A stretch of 64,000 bases of DNA, from contig JAXDFZ010000008.1 in the NCBI GenBank assembly GCA_034665305.1, forward strand, positions 62,001 through 126,000, in the 5' to 3' direction. Source of the stretch: DASXRU01 sp034665305 (lineage in GTDB: Bacteria > Acidobacteriota > Blastocatellia > Pyrinomonadales > Pyrinomonadaceae). The translations under genes were made by a program, and so were the position numbers. Each line of letters starts with the position of its first letter. The stretch's first letter is position 1. The notes beneath the pieces were generated by a model, which saw only the letters and a list, made by a program, of their open reading frames with translations, was not told the origin of the DNA and did no database searches. Below, piece after piece: positions 45,969 to 54,503 of the stretch.

Positions 45969-46359
45969 GCCGAAGGCGTTAGACAGCCCAGCCCAGGGTA
46001 CACCCTGGGTAAAAGTGCAGCTGCATGTTTCTACCCTGAAAGGGTTGAACACGAAGCTCGTCGATTTCAATTATTTCACCCGTTGAAAAGGTCAAATAAC
46101 GGATGCCGGTCTTATTAAACTCTTTCAGGGTAGGGACGATTTGTGGGCTCTTGCCCCCAGGGTGTTACCCTGGGAGTTGTTCAACGCCTTCGGCGTTGGC
46201 GACAATCAGTAGACAAATTTCTTCGAATCGATTTATGACTCTGAAAGGGTCAAACTGGGATGCCGATCGTATTAAACCCTTTCAGGGTAGGGATTATTTG
46301 TTAGCCATTGACCCCAGGGTGTTACCCTGGGCTGAGTTGTTCAACGCCTTCGGCGTAAG
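45969..46359. repeat. Composite repeat element with a duplicated half
   Basis: Starts with cgccgaaggcg (45969) and ends with its complement cgccttcggcg at 46185 and again at 46345. Inside are the hairpins cccagggtacaccctggg, then taccctgaaagggttg and ctttcagggta, and cccagggtgttaccctggg. A ~118-bp segment (46079-46197) is repeated at 46241-46357. It fills the gap between radA and the MacB-type permease. No protein-coding signal. Confidence 0.85.
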
Positions 46360-46374
46360 CGCCAGCTGTTAGCC

Positions 46375-47598
46375 TTACTCGTACCTTAGCGCTTCGATGG
46401 GATCGAGGGCCGCGGCCTTTCGTGCCGGGTAGTAGCCAAAGAATATTCCTACCGCCCCAGAGAAAATCACCGACCCGATAATCGCGATCGTGGAAATCAG
46501 CGTGGGCCAACCCAAAAGCGCTGGTATCAGTAGCGATACCACAATTCCCAACATTATCCCCAAGAAGCCACCCGTAAGGCTGAGCACGATCGATTCGATC
46601 AGAAATTGCGTGCGCACGGCGGAAGACCGCGCGCCGATCGCCATGCGAATTCCTATCTCGCGAGTACGCTCGGTTACTGAGACCAGCATGATGTTCATGA
46701 TGCCGATGCCACCGACTAAGAGGGAAACGCCGGCGATGCAGGCCAGCAGGACAGTCATGGTGTTGTTGGTTTCATTTGCCGCCTCGGCCACATCCGTCAT
46801 GTTGCGCACGGTGAAATCGTTCGGCTCATTCGCCGTCAGTTTGTGGCGCTGCCGCAGCAGATCCGAAATCTGCTGCTGCGCGGTGTAGGTTGCGTCCTGC
46901 GTTACGGCCGACACGTATGCGATTTGGAGCCGTGGGCTGCCGATGAGTTTTTTCTGAACTGTCGTAAATGGCGCAAAAGCTATGTCGTCCTGATCGCGGC
47001 CCTGCTGGTCCTGACCCTTACGCACCATTACGCCAGTCACCCGAAACGGTAAATTCATTACGCGCACGGTCTGCCCGACCGGATCCATTCCGGCGAAAAG
47101 GTTGTCGGCGATCGTCTGGCCAATAACTATCACGCGCGCAGCGGTGCGCACATCGCTATCGGTAAAAAATTCACCGCTTTGTATCGACCACTTGCGAACG
47201 TCGGGATACTGCTCGTTGACTCCCTGCACCGACGTATTCCAGTTCATGTTTCCGAAGACGAGTTGCGACCGGGAATTGACCGTAGGCGTCACCATCGCCA
47301 CGCTCGGCACTTCCCGCCGGATCGCGTCCAGGTCTTCCGCCGTAAGCGTGTTGGTGCCGGTGTCGCCCGCGCCGGTCCGCACCCCGCCGGCATTCTGTGC
47401 GCCGGCGCTAACGAAGAGCAGGTTCGTGCCGATGCTTTGAATTTGCGCTTGCACTGAGGCCTGCGCGCCCTGGCCAATGCTAACCATCGCAATTACGGCC
47501 GAGACGCCGATGATGATGCCCAGCATGGTCAAGGCCGCGCGCATCTTGTTGCGCGCCAGCGCTCGAAAGGCCACTCGAATAATCATTACAAGCTTCAT
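46375..47598 (-). CDS. MacB-type ABC transporter permease, 407 aa
   Basis: N-terminal membrane segment followed by a large periplasmic domain (MacB_PCD-like, ~50-250) and three membrane segments of the FtsX type near the C-terminus (~285-400, LLACIAGVSLLVGGIGIMNIMLVSV and RTREIGIRMAIGA are hallmarks). With the ATPase and adaptor upstream it forms a MacAB-like mechanotransmission exporter for peptides or macrolides. The end of the ATPase gene and this start are 72 bp apart, the gap filled by a period-7 array. No TolC gene was seen in the window. Confidence 0.93.
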   Translation of the reverse strand: MKLVMIIRVAFRALARNKMRAALTMLGIIIGVSAVIAMVSIGQGAQASVQAQIQSIGTNLLFVSAGAQNAGGVRTGAGDTGTNTLTAEDLDAIRREVPSVAMVTPTVNSRSQLVFGNMNWNTSVQGVNEQYPDVRKWSIQSGEFFTDSDVRTAARVIVIGQTIADNLFAGMDPVGQTVRVMNLPFRVTGVMVRKGQDQQGRDQDDIAFAPFTTVQKKLIGSPRLQIAYVSAVTQDATYTAQQQISDLLRQRHKLTANEPNDFTVRNMTDVAEAANETNNTMTVLLACIAGVSLLVGGIGIMNIMLVSVTERTREIGIRMAIGARSSAVRTQFLIESIVLSLTGGFLGIMLGIVVSLLIPALLGWPTLISTIAIIGSVIFSGAVGIFFGYYPARKAAALDPIEALRYE

Positions 47599-47609
47599 GG
47601 TTGTACCGG

Positions 47610-47666
47610 AGGCTAAGAGCTAAGGCCAGAGCCAATGGACTTTGCTCTTAGCCCTTAGCTCTTAGC
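47610..47666. repeat. Period-7 array in the MacB operon gap
   Basis: Left arm gctaaga, gctaagg, ccagagc; right arm is the complement of gctaaga, gctaagg, gctaaga, gcaaag. It fills the 72-bp gap between the ATPase and permease genes. Confidence 0.8.
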
Positions 47667-47670
47667 GATC

Positions 47671-48498
47671 TTACGTGCCTTCTTCATCGTCGTCATCTTC
47701 AAGAATCGCTGGAAGATTTCTCAGTTCCTCTGCCGCGTCGCGCTGGTCCTCGATCTGGTAATCCTGCTTAATTTTGCCATCCTTAAAAACAACAACTCGC
47801 GTCGCGTATTGCGCAATGTCCGGTTCGTGCGTCACCAGCACGAGGGTGATGCCGCGTTCGCGATTTAGTCGCTGGAAGATTTCCATCACTTCCACGGACG
47901 TTCGCGAATCGAGATTACCGGTTGGTTCATCGGCCAGAATCAACGCGGGATCGTTCACAAGTGCGCGCGCCACCGCCACACGTTGCTGCTGTCCGCCTGA
48001 CAACTGGTTGGGATGGTTCTGTTCGCGTCCGGACAAACCGACCGCAGCCAGCGCCTCCATCGCGCGTTGATGCCGTTCGGTGCCTTCTACACCCAGGTAC
48101 AACATTGGCAGTTCGACATTTTCCAGCGCGGAAGTCCGTGACAGGAGATTGAACCCCTGAAAAACAAACCCCAGTTTTTGACAACGAATGTCGGCGCGCT
48201 CATCTTTCGACATTTGGGAAACGTCGTTGCCATCGAGAATGTATGTCCCGCGCGTGGGACGATCGAGGCAGCCAATGATATTCATTGTCGTTGACTTGCC
48301 TGATCCGGAAGCGCCCATGATGGCGACGAATTCACCTTCGCGAATCGTGAGCGAAATCCCTCGCAGTGCATGCACCTCCACATCGCCCATCGTGTAGGTC
48401 TTGTGAATGTGATCCAACTCGATGATGGGACGAGCCTCAGTGGACGGCGCGAAAAGTGGTGCGCTTACTTCTTGTGGCTCAACTACTGTGGCTGACAT
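47671..48498 (-). CDS. MacB-type ABC transporter ATP-binding protein, 275 aa
   Basis: Full ABC ATPase set: Walker A GASGSGKST, Q-loop FVFQGFNLL, signature LSGGQQQRVAVARAL, Walker B ALILADEPT, and H-loop LVTHEPD. It powers the MacB-type permease encoded downstream (LolD/MacB subfamily). I chose ATG 48498 (MSATVVEP) preceded by gaagagaaaa; a longer frame to 48660 overlaps the adaptor gene end. The 30 residues before the ABC core are a disordered leader. The acidic C-terminus (LEDDDDEEGT) is unusual. Confidence 0.94.
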   Translation of the reverse strand: MSATVVEPQEVSAPLFAPSTEARPIIELDHIHKTYTMGDVEVHALRGISLTIREGEFVAIMGASGSGKSTTMNIIGCLDRPTRGTYILDGNDVSQMSKDERADIRCQKLGFVFQGFNLLSRTSALENVELPMLYLGVEGTERHQRAMEALAAVGLSGREQNHPNQLSGGQQQRVAVARALVNDPALILADEPTGNLDSRTSVEVMEIFQRLNRERGITLVLVTHEPDIAQYATRVVVFKDGKIKQDYQIEDQRDAAEELRNLPAILEDDDDEEGT

Positions 48499-48530
48499 CG
48501 TTTTCTCTTCTGCAAATTCTAAACTCTCAC

Positions 48531-48593
48531 CGTTTAGGGGCGGGCGACTACCGCCTCGCTCTATGGTCGGCTGGCGGTAGCGCGCCCTAAACG
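48531..48593. repeat. Inverted repeat between adaptor and ATPase genes
   Basis: Left arm cgtttaggggcgggcgac (from 48531) and right arm ggcggtagcgcgccctaaacg (48573-48593) are complementary with mismatches; loop ~17 bp. Confidence 0.75.
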
Positions 48594-48613
48594 AATAATT
48601 CGAGCGATCATTG

Positions 48614-50329
48614 TTAGCGCCTGCCGCCGCCCGGTGCGCCGGTCCGCTGGGCGCCGCCAAATCCGGGCGCGGGAGTCTGACTACTCTGCGCTTTGTTCGC
48701 GCTGGTAATCGTTTGACCGGTGATAACTACTTCACCTTCCAGCACGCTGCCTTCAGCAATTTCCGTGAATGCGCCATCGGTTAAGCCGACAGTGACGCGC
48801 TTCGACTGTGGCTTGCCGTCGGCGCCCATTACCCAAATCCGGCGCATCTGCCCCGGTAATACGGGAGCGCTGGCTGGGGCAAACTGCCGTTCGCCGTTCC
48901 CCTGACCGTTCGGGTTAGGTGTCTGCGATCCATCAGCACTACCGGTTTGTTGGCGACGACCCTGACCGGAACCGTTGCCAGCACCAGTGCCCTGGCCGGC
49001 GCCCGCGCTCCTGCCTCCCGCGACATCCTGGGGTGTAAACCGCAAGGCCGCGTTCGGCACCTTGAGCACGTTGTTGCGCTCATCAATGGTAATCGTCAGG
49101 TTCGCAGTCATACCGGGCTTCAACTTCTGATCCGGATTGGCCACGTCGATCACGACGTTGTAAGTGACTACGTTCTGCACGTTTTGTGGATTAAGTCGCA
49201 TCTGCTGGATCTGGCCGTCGAAGTCTTTACCAGGGAATGCATCAACAGAAAACTTTACTGACTTCGCATTTTCCACGAGGCCGATGTCGGCTTGATCGAT
49301 GTTCGCGATCACCTGCATCTGTGTCAGGTCTTTTGCGATCGTAAAAATTGTGGGCGCTGATAAACTGGCCGCCACCGTCTGCCCGACATTCACATCGCGT
49401 GAAACCACGATGCCGTCAATCGGCGAAGTGATCGTCGTGTGGGCCAGGTTGACCTCAGCCAAGCGCAACGCTGCTTCAGCCTGGAGTACCTGGGCCTGCG
49501 CGGCTTGTACCTGCGCTTGAGATTGCTGCACCTGCGCCTGCGTTTGTTGAACCTGTGCCTGTGATTGAGCGATGCCTGAGCTGGCGGAAGATTGCTGGCT
49601 TAAAACTGCCTGGTTCAATTGTGAAGCTGCCTGATTGTAACGAGCCTCGGCGGTGCGATAGGCCGTTTGCGCGATATCGTAATCACGCTGGGCAACCACG
49701 CCGGCTCGCAGCAGCGACTCCTGCTGCTTCAGAAAACTCATGGCGTCATCCTGCTGTGCTTTCAGGACCGCCAGGTTCGCTTGCGCTCCGGAAACTCCCG
49801 CCTGGTTGTTTTGCACTGTAGATTTCGCCCCCAGAGCTTTTGCCTGGGCATCGCTAACGCCGGCTCGCGACTGGCTGACGGCCGCGCGCGCTTGTTGCAG
49901 ACCGGCGCGTGCCTGTTCCAGGTTCGCCCGAGCCTGATCAACCTGGGCCTTTGAAACTGAGGGATCGAGTTGAGCGATTACCTGGCCCTTCCTCACAATT
50001 GAATTGAAGTCGGCGTTGAGTGCAGATAGTGTCCCGGATGCCTGGCTACCGACCTGTACGGTAGTTACCGCCTGCAGCGTGCCGGTCGCGGTTACGGTGT
50101 TGCGCAGGTTTCCTCTTTCAACTTTTGCCGTCAGGTATTCGGGCGCACTGGTGCGGGTACCGAAAAAATAAAATCCGGCCAACGCCAGAATCGCGAGCCC
50201 GCCGCCGCCAATGATTAGTTGCTTCTTGCGCGTCAGCAGCCTGGCCCATTGCAGCTTGAACCAGTTCGCGTTCGTTGCCGTGCCCAGTCCGGTGACCAGC
50301 GGGCGATCTCTTATGGTTTGTGTCGACAT
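48614..50329 (-). CDS. MacA-like periplasmic adaptor (HlyD family), 571 aa
   Basis: Membrane anchor at ~38-55 (IIGGGGLAILALAGFYFFG); lipoyl/barrel halves around ~70-110 and ~305-400 (VGSQASGTLSAL, TSPIDGIVVSRD); a long Gln/Ala-rich coiled coil at ~115-300 (QAQVQQTQAQVQQSQAQV-like repeats). The ~430-490 part is Gly/Gln/Asn-rich low complexity, and the C-terminus carries a last barrel strand plus a Gly-rich tail. It would bridge the MacB-type pump and an outer-membrane channel. First gene of the three-gene operon, with repeats in both gaps. Confidence 0.93.
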   Translation of the reverse strand: MSTQTIRDRPLVTGLGTATNANWFKLQWARLLTRKKQLIIGGGGLAILALAGFYFFGTRTSAPEYLTAKVERGNLRNTVTATGTLQAVTTVQVGSQASGTLSALNADFNSIVRKGQVIAQLDPSVSKAQVDQARANLEQARAGLQQARAAVSQSRAGVSDAQAKALGAKSTVQNNQAGVSGAQANLAVLKAQQDDAMSFLKQQESLLRAGVVAQRDYDIAQTAYRTAEARYNQAASQLNQAVLSQQSSASSGIAQSQAQVQQTQAQVQQSQAQVQAAQAQVLQAEAALRLAEVNLAHTTITSPIDGIVVSRDVNVGQTVAASLSAPTIFTIAKDLTQMQVIANIDQADIGLVENAKSVKFSVDAFPGKDFDGQIQQMRLNPQNVQNVVTYNVVIDVANPDQKLKPGMTANLTITIDERNNVLKVPNAALRFTPQDVAGGRSAGAGQGTGAGNGSGQGRRQQTGSADGSQTPNPNGQGNGERQFAPASAPVLPGQMRRIWVMGADGKPQSKRVTVGLTDGAFTEIAEGSVLEGEVVITGQTITSANKAQSSQTPAPGFGGAQRTGAPGGGRR

Positions 50330-50500
50330 CTCTTTTTCCCAGTAGTTGTTTTCTCTTTATAAACAGATAAGCCTGCAACTCTAGTACCCACATGTGGATA
50401 GACACACATGGGTCCGAATCGGTTACAGGAAGCTTATTTTGGTGATTGGGTGGACGATTTAGGCCCGGAGCGCCTGACTTCAGTACACGGAGCAGTACAC
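50330..50500. promoter_or_regulatory. Leader region before the macA-like operon
   Basis: 171 bp between the macA-like start and the end of the M15-like gene. A short palindromic stretch cccacatgtgg sits at ~50387. No gene seen; a promoter for the leftward operon is expected here but no clear -35/-10 pair was found. Confidence 0.3.
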
Positions 50501-51268
50501 TTAAGAGAGGCGATGTGAAGGGCTTCCGATATGAATATGAGCGCCCGTCGCCACGCCGGGAACGGCGCCGCGGAAAGCAAGGAAGGGAATCCCCTGGCTG
50601 CGCAGATAATCTATCAGTGCCTGGCCTTCAGCGCTGTCGGGGTGCAGTGCGACATCGACGGCGTTGCGGTGATCGTAGCCGAGCTGATTGTGCGTTGCAC
50701 TTTGCCCAAAAGCGCTGGTGGGAAGGTTCCTACCAAATTTGCTTGAGAAGAAATTTTGAATCCCGGCGAAACCTGTCAATGACCAACTCGAGGCGCCGGA
50801 GTAACGCATGATCGTGGGCCTTAGAAAGCTCTGGGATTTTCCAGCAAGTGGGGCGCTGGTCTTCGCCGCAGCCAGTTGTTTCTTAGCCAGCTCGTCGGCA
50901 GCCTTGGTATCGACAATCATCTGCCGGGCGTCGGCAACTCGCTGCCGCGTGGCGGTCAACTGGACGCGCAAAGCGGACAGTGCGTCTTCCGTTTCTTGCA
51001 GTTTGACTTGAGCGAGCAGACCCTCGTTTACTAACTGACGAACTTCACCAACCTTCAATTCGGCGCCCAGAATCTCATTCGCCTGCATTTGCGCGAGTTC
51101 GTCAGTCTTCGCAATAAATTCCTGCGTCGCCTCCATCAATGGCGTAGTTGCAGGGGCATCAGCAGACGCCGGCGCCTTGGTCGCTTTGCTTTGAGCAAAG
51201 GCAGTTGAACCAGCGAAAATCAACGACAGCACACTAATCAGCCAGAGTTGTTTCATTTTGAAATTCAT
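50501..51268 (-). CDS. Exported protein with coiled coil and M15-like peptidase C-terminus, 255 aa
   Basis: Signal peptide at the N-terminus (LWLISVLSLIFAGSTAFAQS). Residues ~45-130 are helical and charged, probably coiled coil. The C-terminal ~65 residues contain LGYDHRNAVDVAL and later GAHIHIGSPSHR; the H-x6-D and H-x-H spacing resembles the zinc site of M15/VanY-YcbK-type peptidases, but the domain is short and no alignment was possible here. If real, it would trim peptidoglycan peptides in the periplasm. Convergence with no neighbour; the macA-like gene is transcribed the same way further left. Two ATGs (51268, 51256) are possible starts. Confidence 0.6.
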   Translation of the reverse strand: MNFKMKQLWLISVLSLIFAGSTAFAQSKATKAPASADAPATTPLMEATQEFIAKTDELAQMQANEILGAELKVGEVRQLVNEGLLAQVKLQETEDALSALRVQLTATRQRVADARQMIVDTKAADELAKKQLAAAKTSAPLAGKSQSFLRPTIMRYSGASSWSLTGFAGIQNFFSSKFGRNLPTSAFGQSATHNQLGYDHRNAVDVALHPDSAEGQALIDYLRSQGIPFLAFRGAVPGVATGAHIHIGSPSHRLS

Positions 51269-51387
51269 CGTGAAGAATAGACACCGGCGGTCGAGAACCG
51301 GTTACCGCGTGTTGAAATTACCGGGGGTCATCGTACGCCAAATAAGATGCGATCTGGGCCCCGATCGATGCCTCCGCCAGAGCGATT

Positions 51388-51492
51388 TTTGTAGGGGCGG
51401 CACTCCGTGGCCGCCCCATTATTTACGGGTTATTCAAAGCGAAACTTGGATTTTGCAGAATGGGTGCGGCCACGGAGTGCGGCCCCTACAAA
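51388..51492. repeat. Inverted repeat (copy 2 of the 44464 family)
   Basis: Arms 51388-51420 and 51459-51492 are complementary and share ggcactccgtggccgc with the copy before radA; loop ~38 bp. It lies in the divergent gap between the M15-like and Spy-like genes. Confidence 0.9.
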
Positions 51493-51596
51493 GCCGGGTT
51501 CGTAACCATTCGTGCCGGCAAGGTGTCTTATCCACCGGAGGCTAATATCGGCCGTCCAAATTCGAGGATTGAACCAAACAAGGAGTAGGAGAAACA

Positions 51597-52166
51597 ATGA
51601 AAAAACTTGGAAGAATAAAGGCGCTGACCATAGCCTCCCTGTCAGCAATCGCTATCGCTACGCCTATCGCACTGGCCCAAACGACCAGTACGACTCAGGA
51701 TAACAAGCAGGTAACAAGCGGCGAGCGCGCCGGAAAAAATGGCCGCTGGGCCAAGGGCGAAGGCCAGCGTAAAGGCCGTCGCGAGGGCAAGGGCCGCGGG
51801 GGACACTTCGGAGGTCGCGAGCACGGCATGATGCTGGCAGGCGTTAACCTGACAGATGATCAAAAGGCCAAAATGAAGTCTATCCGCGAAAGCTTCCGCG
51901 CGCGCACACAGTCGCTGCACCAGCAGCTCCGCGCGAAACGCCAGGAGTTGCGTCAGGCCGGCGAGGGCGGTACGTTTAATGAAGCTTTGGCCACACAGAA
52001 GCTGCAGGAAAACGCCGGTTTGCAGGCAAAAATCATGGCGGAGCAATTCAACATGCGCCAGCAGATGCTTGCGGTGCTGACTCCGGAGCAGAAAACTCAA
52101 CTTGAGCAGAAGCGGGCGGAATTCAAGGCCAAACGGGCCCAGCACGCCGAGCGCAAGATGAACTAA
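51597..52166 (+). CDS. Spy/CpxP-like periplasmic protein, 189 aa
   Basis: Signal peptide (LTIASLSAIAIATPIALAQT), then a Gly/Lys/Arg-rich stretch (~38-75), then helices with two LTxxQ motifs typical of Spy/CpxP: LTDDQKAKM (~85) and LTPEQKTQL (~160). Such proteins are ATP-independent chaperones or stress sensors in the envelope. ATG follows AGGAG. It heads a run of Spy-like, sigma, anti-sigma and Spy-like genes, which suggests an envelope-stress response, with this protein as target or sensor. Confidence 0.87.
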   Translation: MKKLGRIKALTIASLSAIAIATPIALAQTTSTTQDNKQVTSGERAGKNGRWAKGEGQRKGRREGKGRGGHFGGREHGMMLAGVNLTDDQKAKMKSIRESFRARTQSLHQQLRAKRQELRQAGEGGTFNEALATQKLQENAGLQAKIMAEQFNMRQQMLAVLTPEQKTQLEQKRAEFKAKRAQHAERKMN

Positions 52167-52188
52167 GCGCACAGCACGCGGGCCCGGC

Positions 52189-52253
52189 GTAGGACAGACA
52201 TTCTTGTCTGTCCCGCTTAAGCGGCTCGGGAAAGGCAGGATTGCCTGTCCTAC
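52189..52253. repeat. Inverted repeat with nested hairpins
   Basis: Outer arms start gtaggacag and end ctgtcctac; nested stems gacagacattcttgtctgtc and aggcaggattgcct lie inside. Between the Spy-like gene and the sigma gene. Confidence 0.85.
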
Positions 52254-52290
52254 ATCGGCCCGCGACGCGCACTTCTGAGGTTGAGTCTTC

Positions 52291-52389
52291 GTAACGCAAA
52301 CTGTTAGTTTGCGGAGTTCGAATGCGCGAACCTGAGTGGGCCATGGAACTCGAGCATTCGGTAAATCGCAAACTAACAATTTGCGTTAC
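52291..52389. repeat. Inverted repeat with 22-bp arms (copy 2 of 3)
   Basis: Arms 52291-52312 and 52368-52389, one mismatch; loop 55 bp. It sits ~57 bp before the sigma gene start. Confidence 0.95.
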
Positions 52390-52445
52390 GAAACCAAGAC
52401 CCGGGAGAGCGTTTCCTGTCGAGTATTCACGCAGAGGCTTCGGAT

Positions 52446-53021
52446 TTGGAGTTGGCGCGCCGCGCGCGCGAAGGCGATGAGTCTGCTTTCGAAGAGATCA
52501 TGCGCCGCTATAGTCCGCGCGTGTTTCGGTTTGCCAGCCGGTTTTTTCGGCAGCGAAGTTTGGTTGAAGAAGCCGCCCAGGAAGTCTTCCTGAAAGCATT
52601 TACCGAGCTGGGCAAGTTTGAAGGGCGTGGCTCAATGGAAGGTTGGTTAACGCGGATTACCACCAACACCTGTCTGAACATGTTGCGCAGTTCGAAGCGC
52701 CGGCCGGAGTTAACGACAGCCGATTTAAGCGAAGACGACAGCAACTGGTTGGAAAGCAAAATGGCGCACGGGGCAACCGAAATCTATCAGGCCAGCGAGC
52801 GAAGCGCGATCGCAGCCGATCTCGCAGGACGCGTCCTGGAAACCCTGTCGCCGGACGATCAATTGGTTTTGACCATGATGGATGGCGACGACGCTCCCGT
52901 TAAGGAAGTAGCGGAAGCCACGGGTTGGTCCGAATCGAAGGTTAAGGTCACGGCATTTCGCGCCCGGCGCCGCATGCGCGCGGCCGTTGAGAAATTACTG
53001 GCGCGAAAGTCTCTGGCGTAA
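52446..53021 (+). CDS. ECF-type RNA polymerase sigma factor, 191 aa
   Basis: Sigma region 2 is at ~8-75 (YSPRVFRFASRFF, AAQEVFLKAF, GWLTRITTNTCLNMLR), region 4 at ~130-185 (LSPDDQLVLTMMDG, VKEVAEATGWSESKVKV, FRARRRMRAAVEKLL). No ATG is available: a TTG at 52446 is used here, but a CTG at 52416 with GGGAGAG upstream could also start it. It is followed by a zinc-type anti-sigma gene, so the two form a sigma/anti-sigma pair controlling envelope stress genes such as the flanking Spy-like ones. The call is firm; regulon inferred. Confidence 0.92.
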   Translation: MELARRAREGDESAFEEIMRRYSPRVFRFASRFFRQRSLVEEAAQEVFLKAFTELGKFEGRGSMEGWLTRITTNTCLNMLRSSKRRPELTTADLSEDDSNWLESKMAHGATEIYQASERSAIAADLAGRVLETLSPDDQLVLTMMDGDDAPVKEVAEATGWSESKVKVTAFRARRRMRAAVEKLLARKSLA

Positions 53022-53033
53022 GGCAAAGTGGGC

Positions 53034-53114
53034 GTAACGCAAACTGTTAGTTTGCGATGAAGCACAGAACCAGATGGGCAAGATGAGAATCCGCAAACTA
53101 ACAGTTTGCGTTAC
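53034..53114. repeat. Inverted repeat with 22-bp arms (copy 3 of 3)
   Basis: Arms 53034-53055 and 53093-53114, perfect; loop 37 bp. It fills nearly the whole gap between sigma and anti-sigma genes. Confidence 0.95.
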
Positions 53115-53136
53115 CCAGGAAAGCTCGAGGAATTGA

Positions 53137-53628
53137 ATGAGCAACCAACACATCATTAATCTAATTGACGAGAAGCGGATAACCGAGCTAAGCGAAACGG
53201 AATTGAGTACGGTTCGCGCGCACACTTCCGCCTGCGACCCTTGCCGTCGTGCATTCGAAGCCGCGCAGCTTTCAGCTTTGCTGTTGCAGGAACGAGCGGC
53301 GGAAACATTCACGGCCCCGGCCTTCTTTCACACCCGCGTGCTGGCGACTTTGCGAGAGCGCAATAACGCAAATCAGCCCTGGGCTTGGACCCGCATTTGG
53401 CAGGCAGCGGGCGCCCTCGCCTCGTCGATGGTGGTGACGGTCGCGGCCCTCGCGGTTTTGACGTTCGCGATTCCAGGTTCGCCGGATCCTTTGCTGGTAA
53501 CGGACATCGCTGCGAATAATTATGCCGAGGAAATGATGTTGAGTCAGGGCGAACTGGCTGATGATCAAGTTTCGGACGGCCAGATCTTGAAGACTCTGTA
53601 TGCGCCGGATGAGGAAGGTATGAGGTAG
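53137..53628 (+). CDS. Zinc-type anti-sigma factor (membrane), 163 aa
   Basis: The N-terminal part (~1-55) carries the HxxxCxxC pattern in AHTSACDPCRRAF, as in zf-HC2/ZAS anti-sigma proteins. A membrane segment is at ~88-110 (AAGALASSMVVTVAALAVLTF). The short periplasmic tail (~111-163) is acidic. It would hold the upstream sigma factor at the membrane and release it on stress. ATG follows GAGGAA; 115 bp (a repeat) separates it from the sigma gene. Confidence 0.9.
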   Translation: MSNQHIINLIDEKRITELSETELSTVRAHTSACDPCRRAFEAAQLSALLLQERAAETFTAPAFFHTRVLATLRERNNANQPWAWTRIWQAAGALASSMVVTVAALAVLTFAIPGSPDPLLVTDIAANNYAEEMMLSQGELADDQVSDGQILKTLYAPDEEGMR

Positions 53629-53629
53629 G

Positions 53630-53726
53630 TTTAGAGACTAGAGGCTAGAGACATGATAGTAGGTCAAATCTTTATTCTGCCTTTAAGTTCAACTCCCTAG
53701 TCTCCAGCCTCCAGCCTACCCTCTAG
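53630..53726. repeat. Period-7 array between anti-sigma and Spy-like genes
   Basis: Left arm ttagaga, ctagagg, ctagaga; the right arm (ctagtctccagcctccagcc and onward) reads in complement as units with a 7-base step ending ctagagg. Spacer ~45 bp. Confidence 0.7.
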
Positions 53727-53739
53727 AAAGAGAAGTACC

Positions 53740-54153
53740 ATGGATACGAACAGTAAAAACAAATGGCAAGTACGCGTGGCGGCGCTGGTGATCTTCATGT
53801 TGGGTTGTGCGGCCGGCGCGCTGGGGCTCAACGCTTACCGATCCTGGGCTCGTTCGCGCGGTCAGGTGAGCCGCCAGGATCGGTTTGAGCAGATGCTGGA
53901 TCGTTTACAGTTGAACGCCGATCAGAAAACTCAGGTCCATCAAATCCTTGCCGACACGCGTTCTCGCTTGCAGGCGGTGCGTAAAGAATCCGAGCCGAAG
54001 GTAAACGAAATCCGTCAGCAAACAGATGCGCGATTGCAGCAAGTGCTCTCGCCGGAACAGTGGAAACGTTTCCAGCAGGAACGCGACGAGGCCCGCTCGC
54101 GTGGCCGTCGCGGCCGTGAAGGGAGCGGTGAGCGGAACCCGGCGAACCCCTAA
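53740..54153 (+). CDS. Membrane-anchored Spy-like protein, 137 aa
   Basis: One membrane segment (~11-32, VAALVIFMLGCAAGALGLNA), then a helical periplasmic part with LNADQKTQV (~66) and LSPEQWKRF (~105), similar to LTxxQ motifs of Spy/CpxP-type stress proteins; the C-terminus is Arg/Gly-rich. It follows the anti-sigma gene and probably belongs to the same operon. It may sense misfolded proteins or metal stress in the periplasm; inferred from motifs and context. Confidence 0.75.
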   Translation: MDTNSKNKWQVRVAALVIFMLGCAAGALGLNAYRSWARSRGQVSRQDRFEQMLDRLQLNADQKTQVHQILADTRSRLQAVRKESEPKVNEIRQQTDARLQQVLSPEQWKRFQQERDEARSRGRRGREGSGERNPANP

Positions 54154-54218
54154 AAGTGACGTAGCCTGGCGAAGGCTCTGCCATTCTGCAACTTCAAACT
54201 GAGCTCTACACTCAATCT

Positions 54219-54328
54219 CTTCATTGGGACCGCGGGCGTCCCGCCCGCTCCTTTACCGAAGCTCTCTACTTACCATGATGGATGTTCGCTTACACAGAGC
54301 GGGAGGGACGCCCGCGGTCCCAGTGAAG
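54219..54328. repeat. Inverted repeat with ~32-bp arms
   Basis: Arms 54219-54250 and 54297-54328 share gggaccgcgggcgtccc with two mismatches; loop 46 bp. A single arm copy lies inside the FAD oxidase gene (37635-37664). It is the only feature seen in the 350-bp gap. Confidence 0.9.
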
Positions 54329-54503
54329 AGCCTGAATTGTTCCTACCGCACTATGAACTCTGGAATCGCTAAAAGACTCTCCACATTTCTCGCTCTTGTT
54401 GATCCTTTTTCTCCTTATCTCACGCGTTAGCTAGTGTAGCCGGCAATGCAAAAGCATTTTGCCGGCTCATTAACTGACGGATTTCAGGAGGAGGATCTTC
54501 ACC

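Noticed and set aside
46103..46372. 89-codon frame in the radA-permease gap
   Set aside because: It lies wholly in a duplicated non-coding repeat element.
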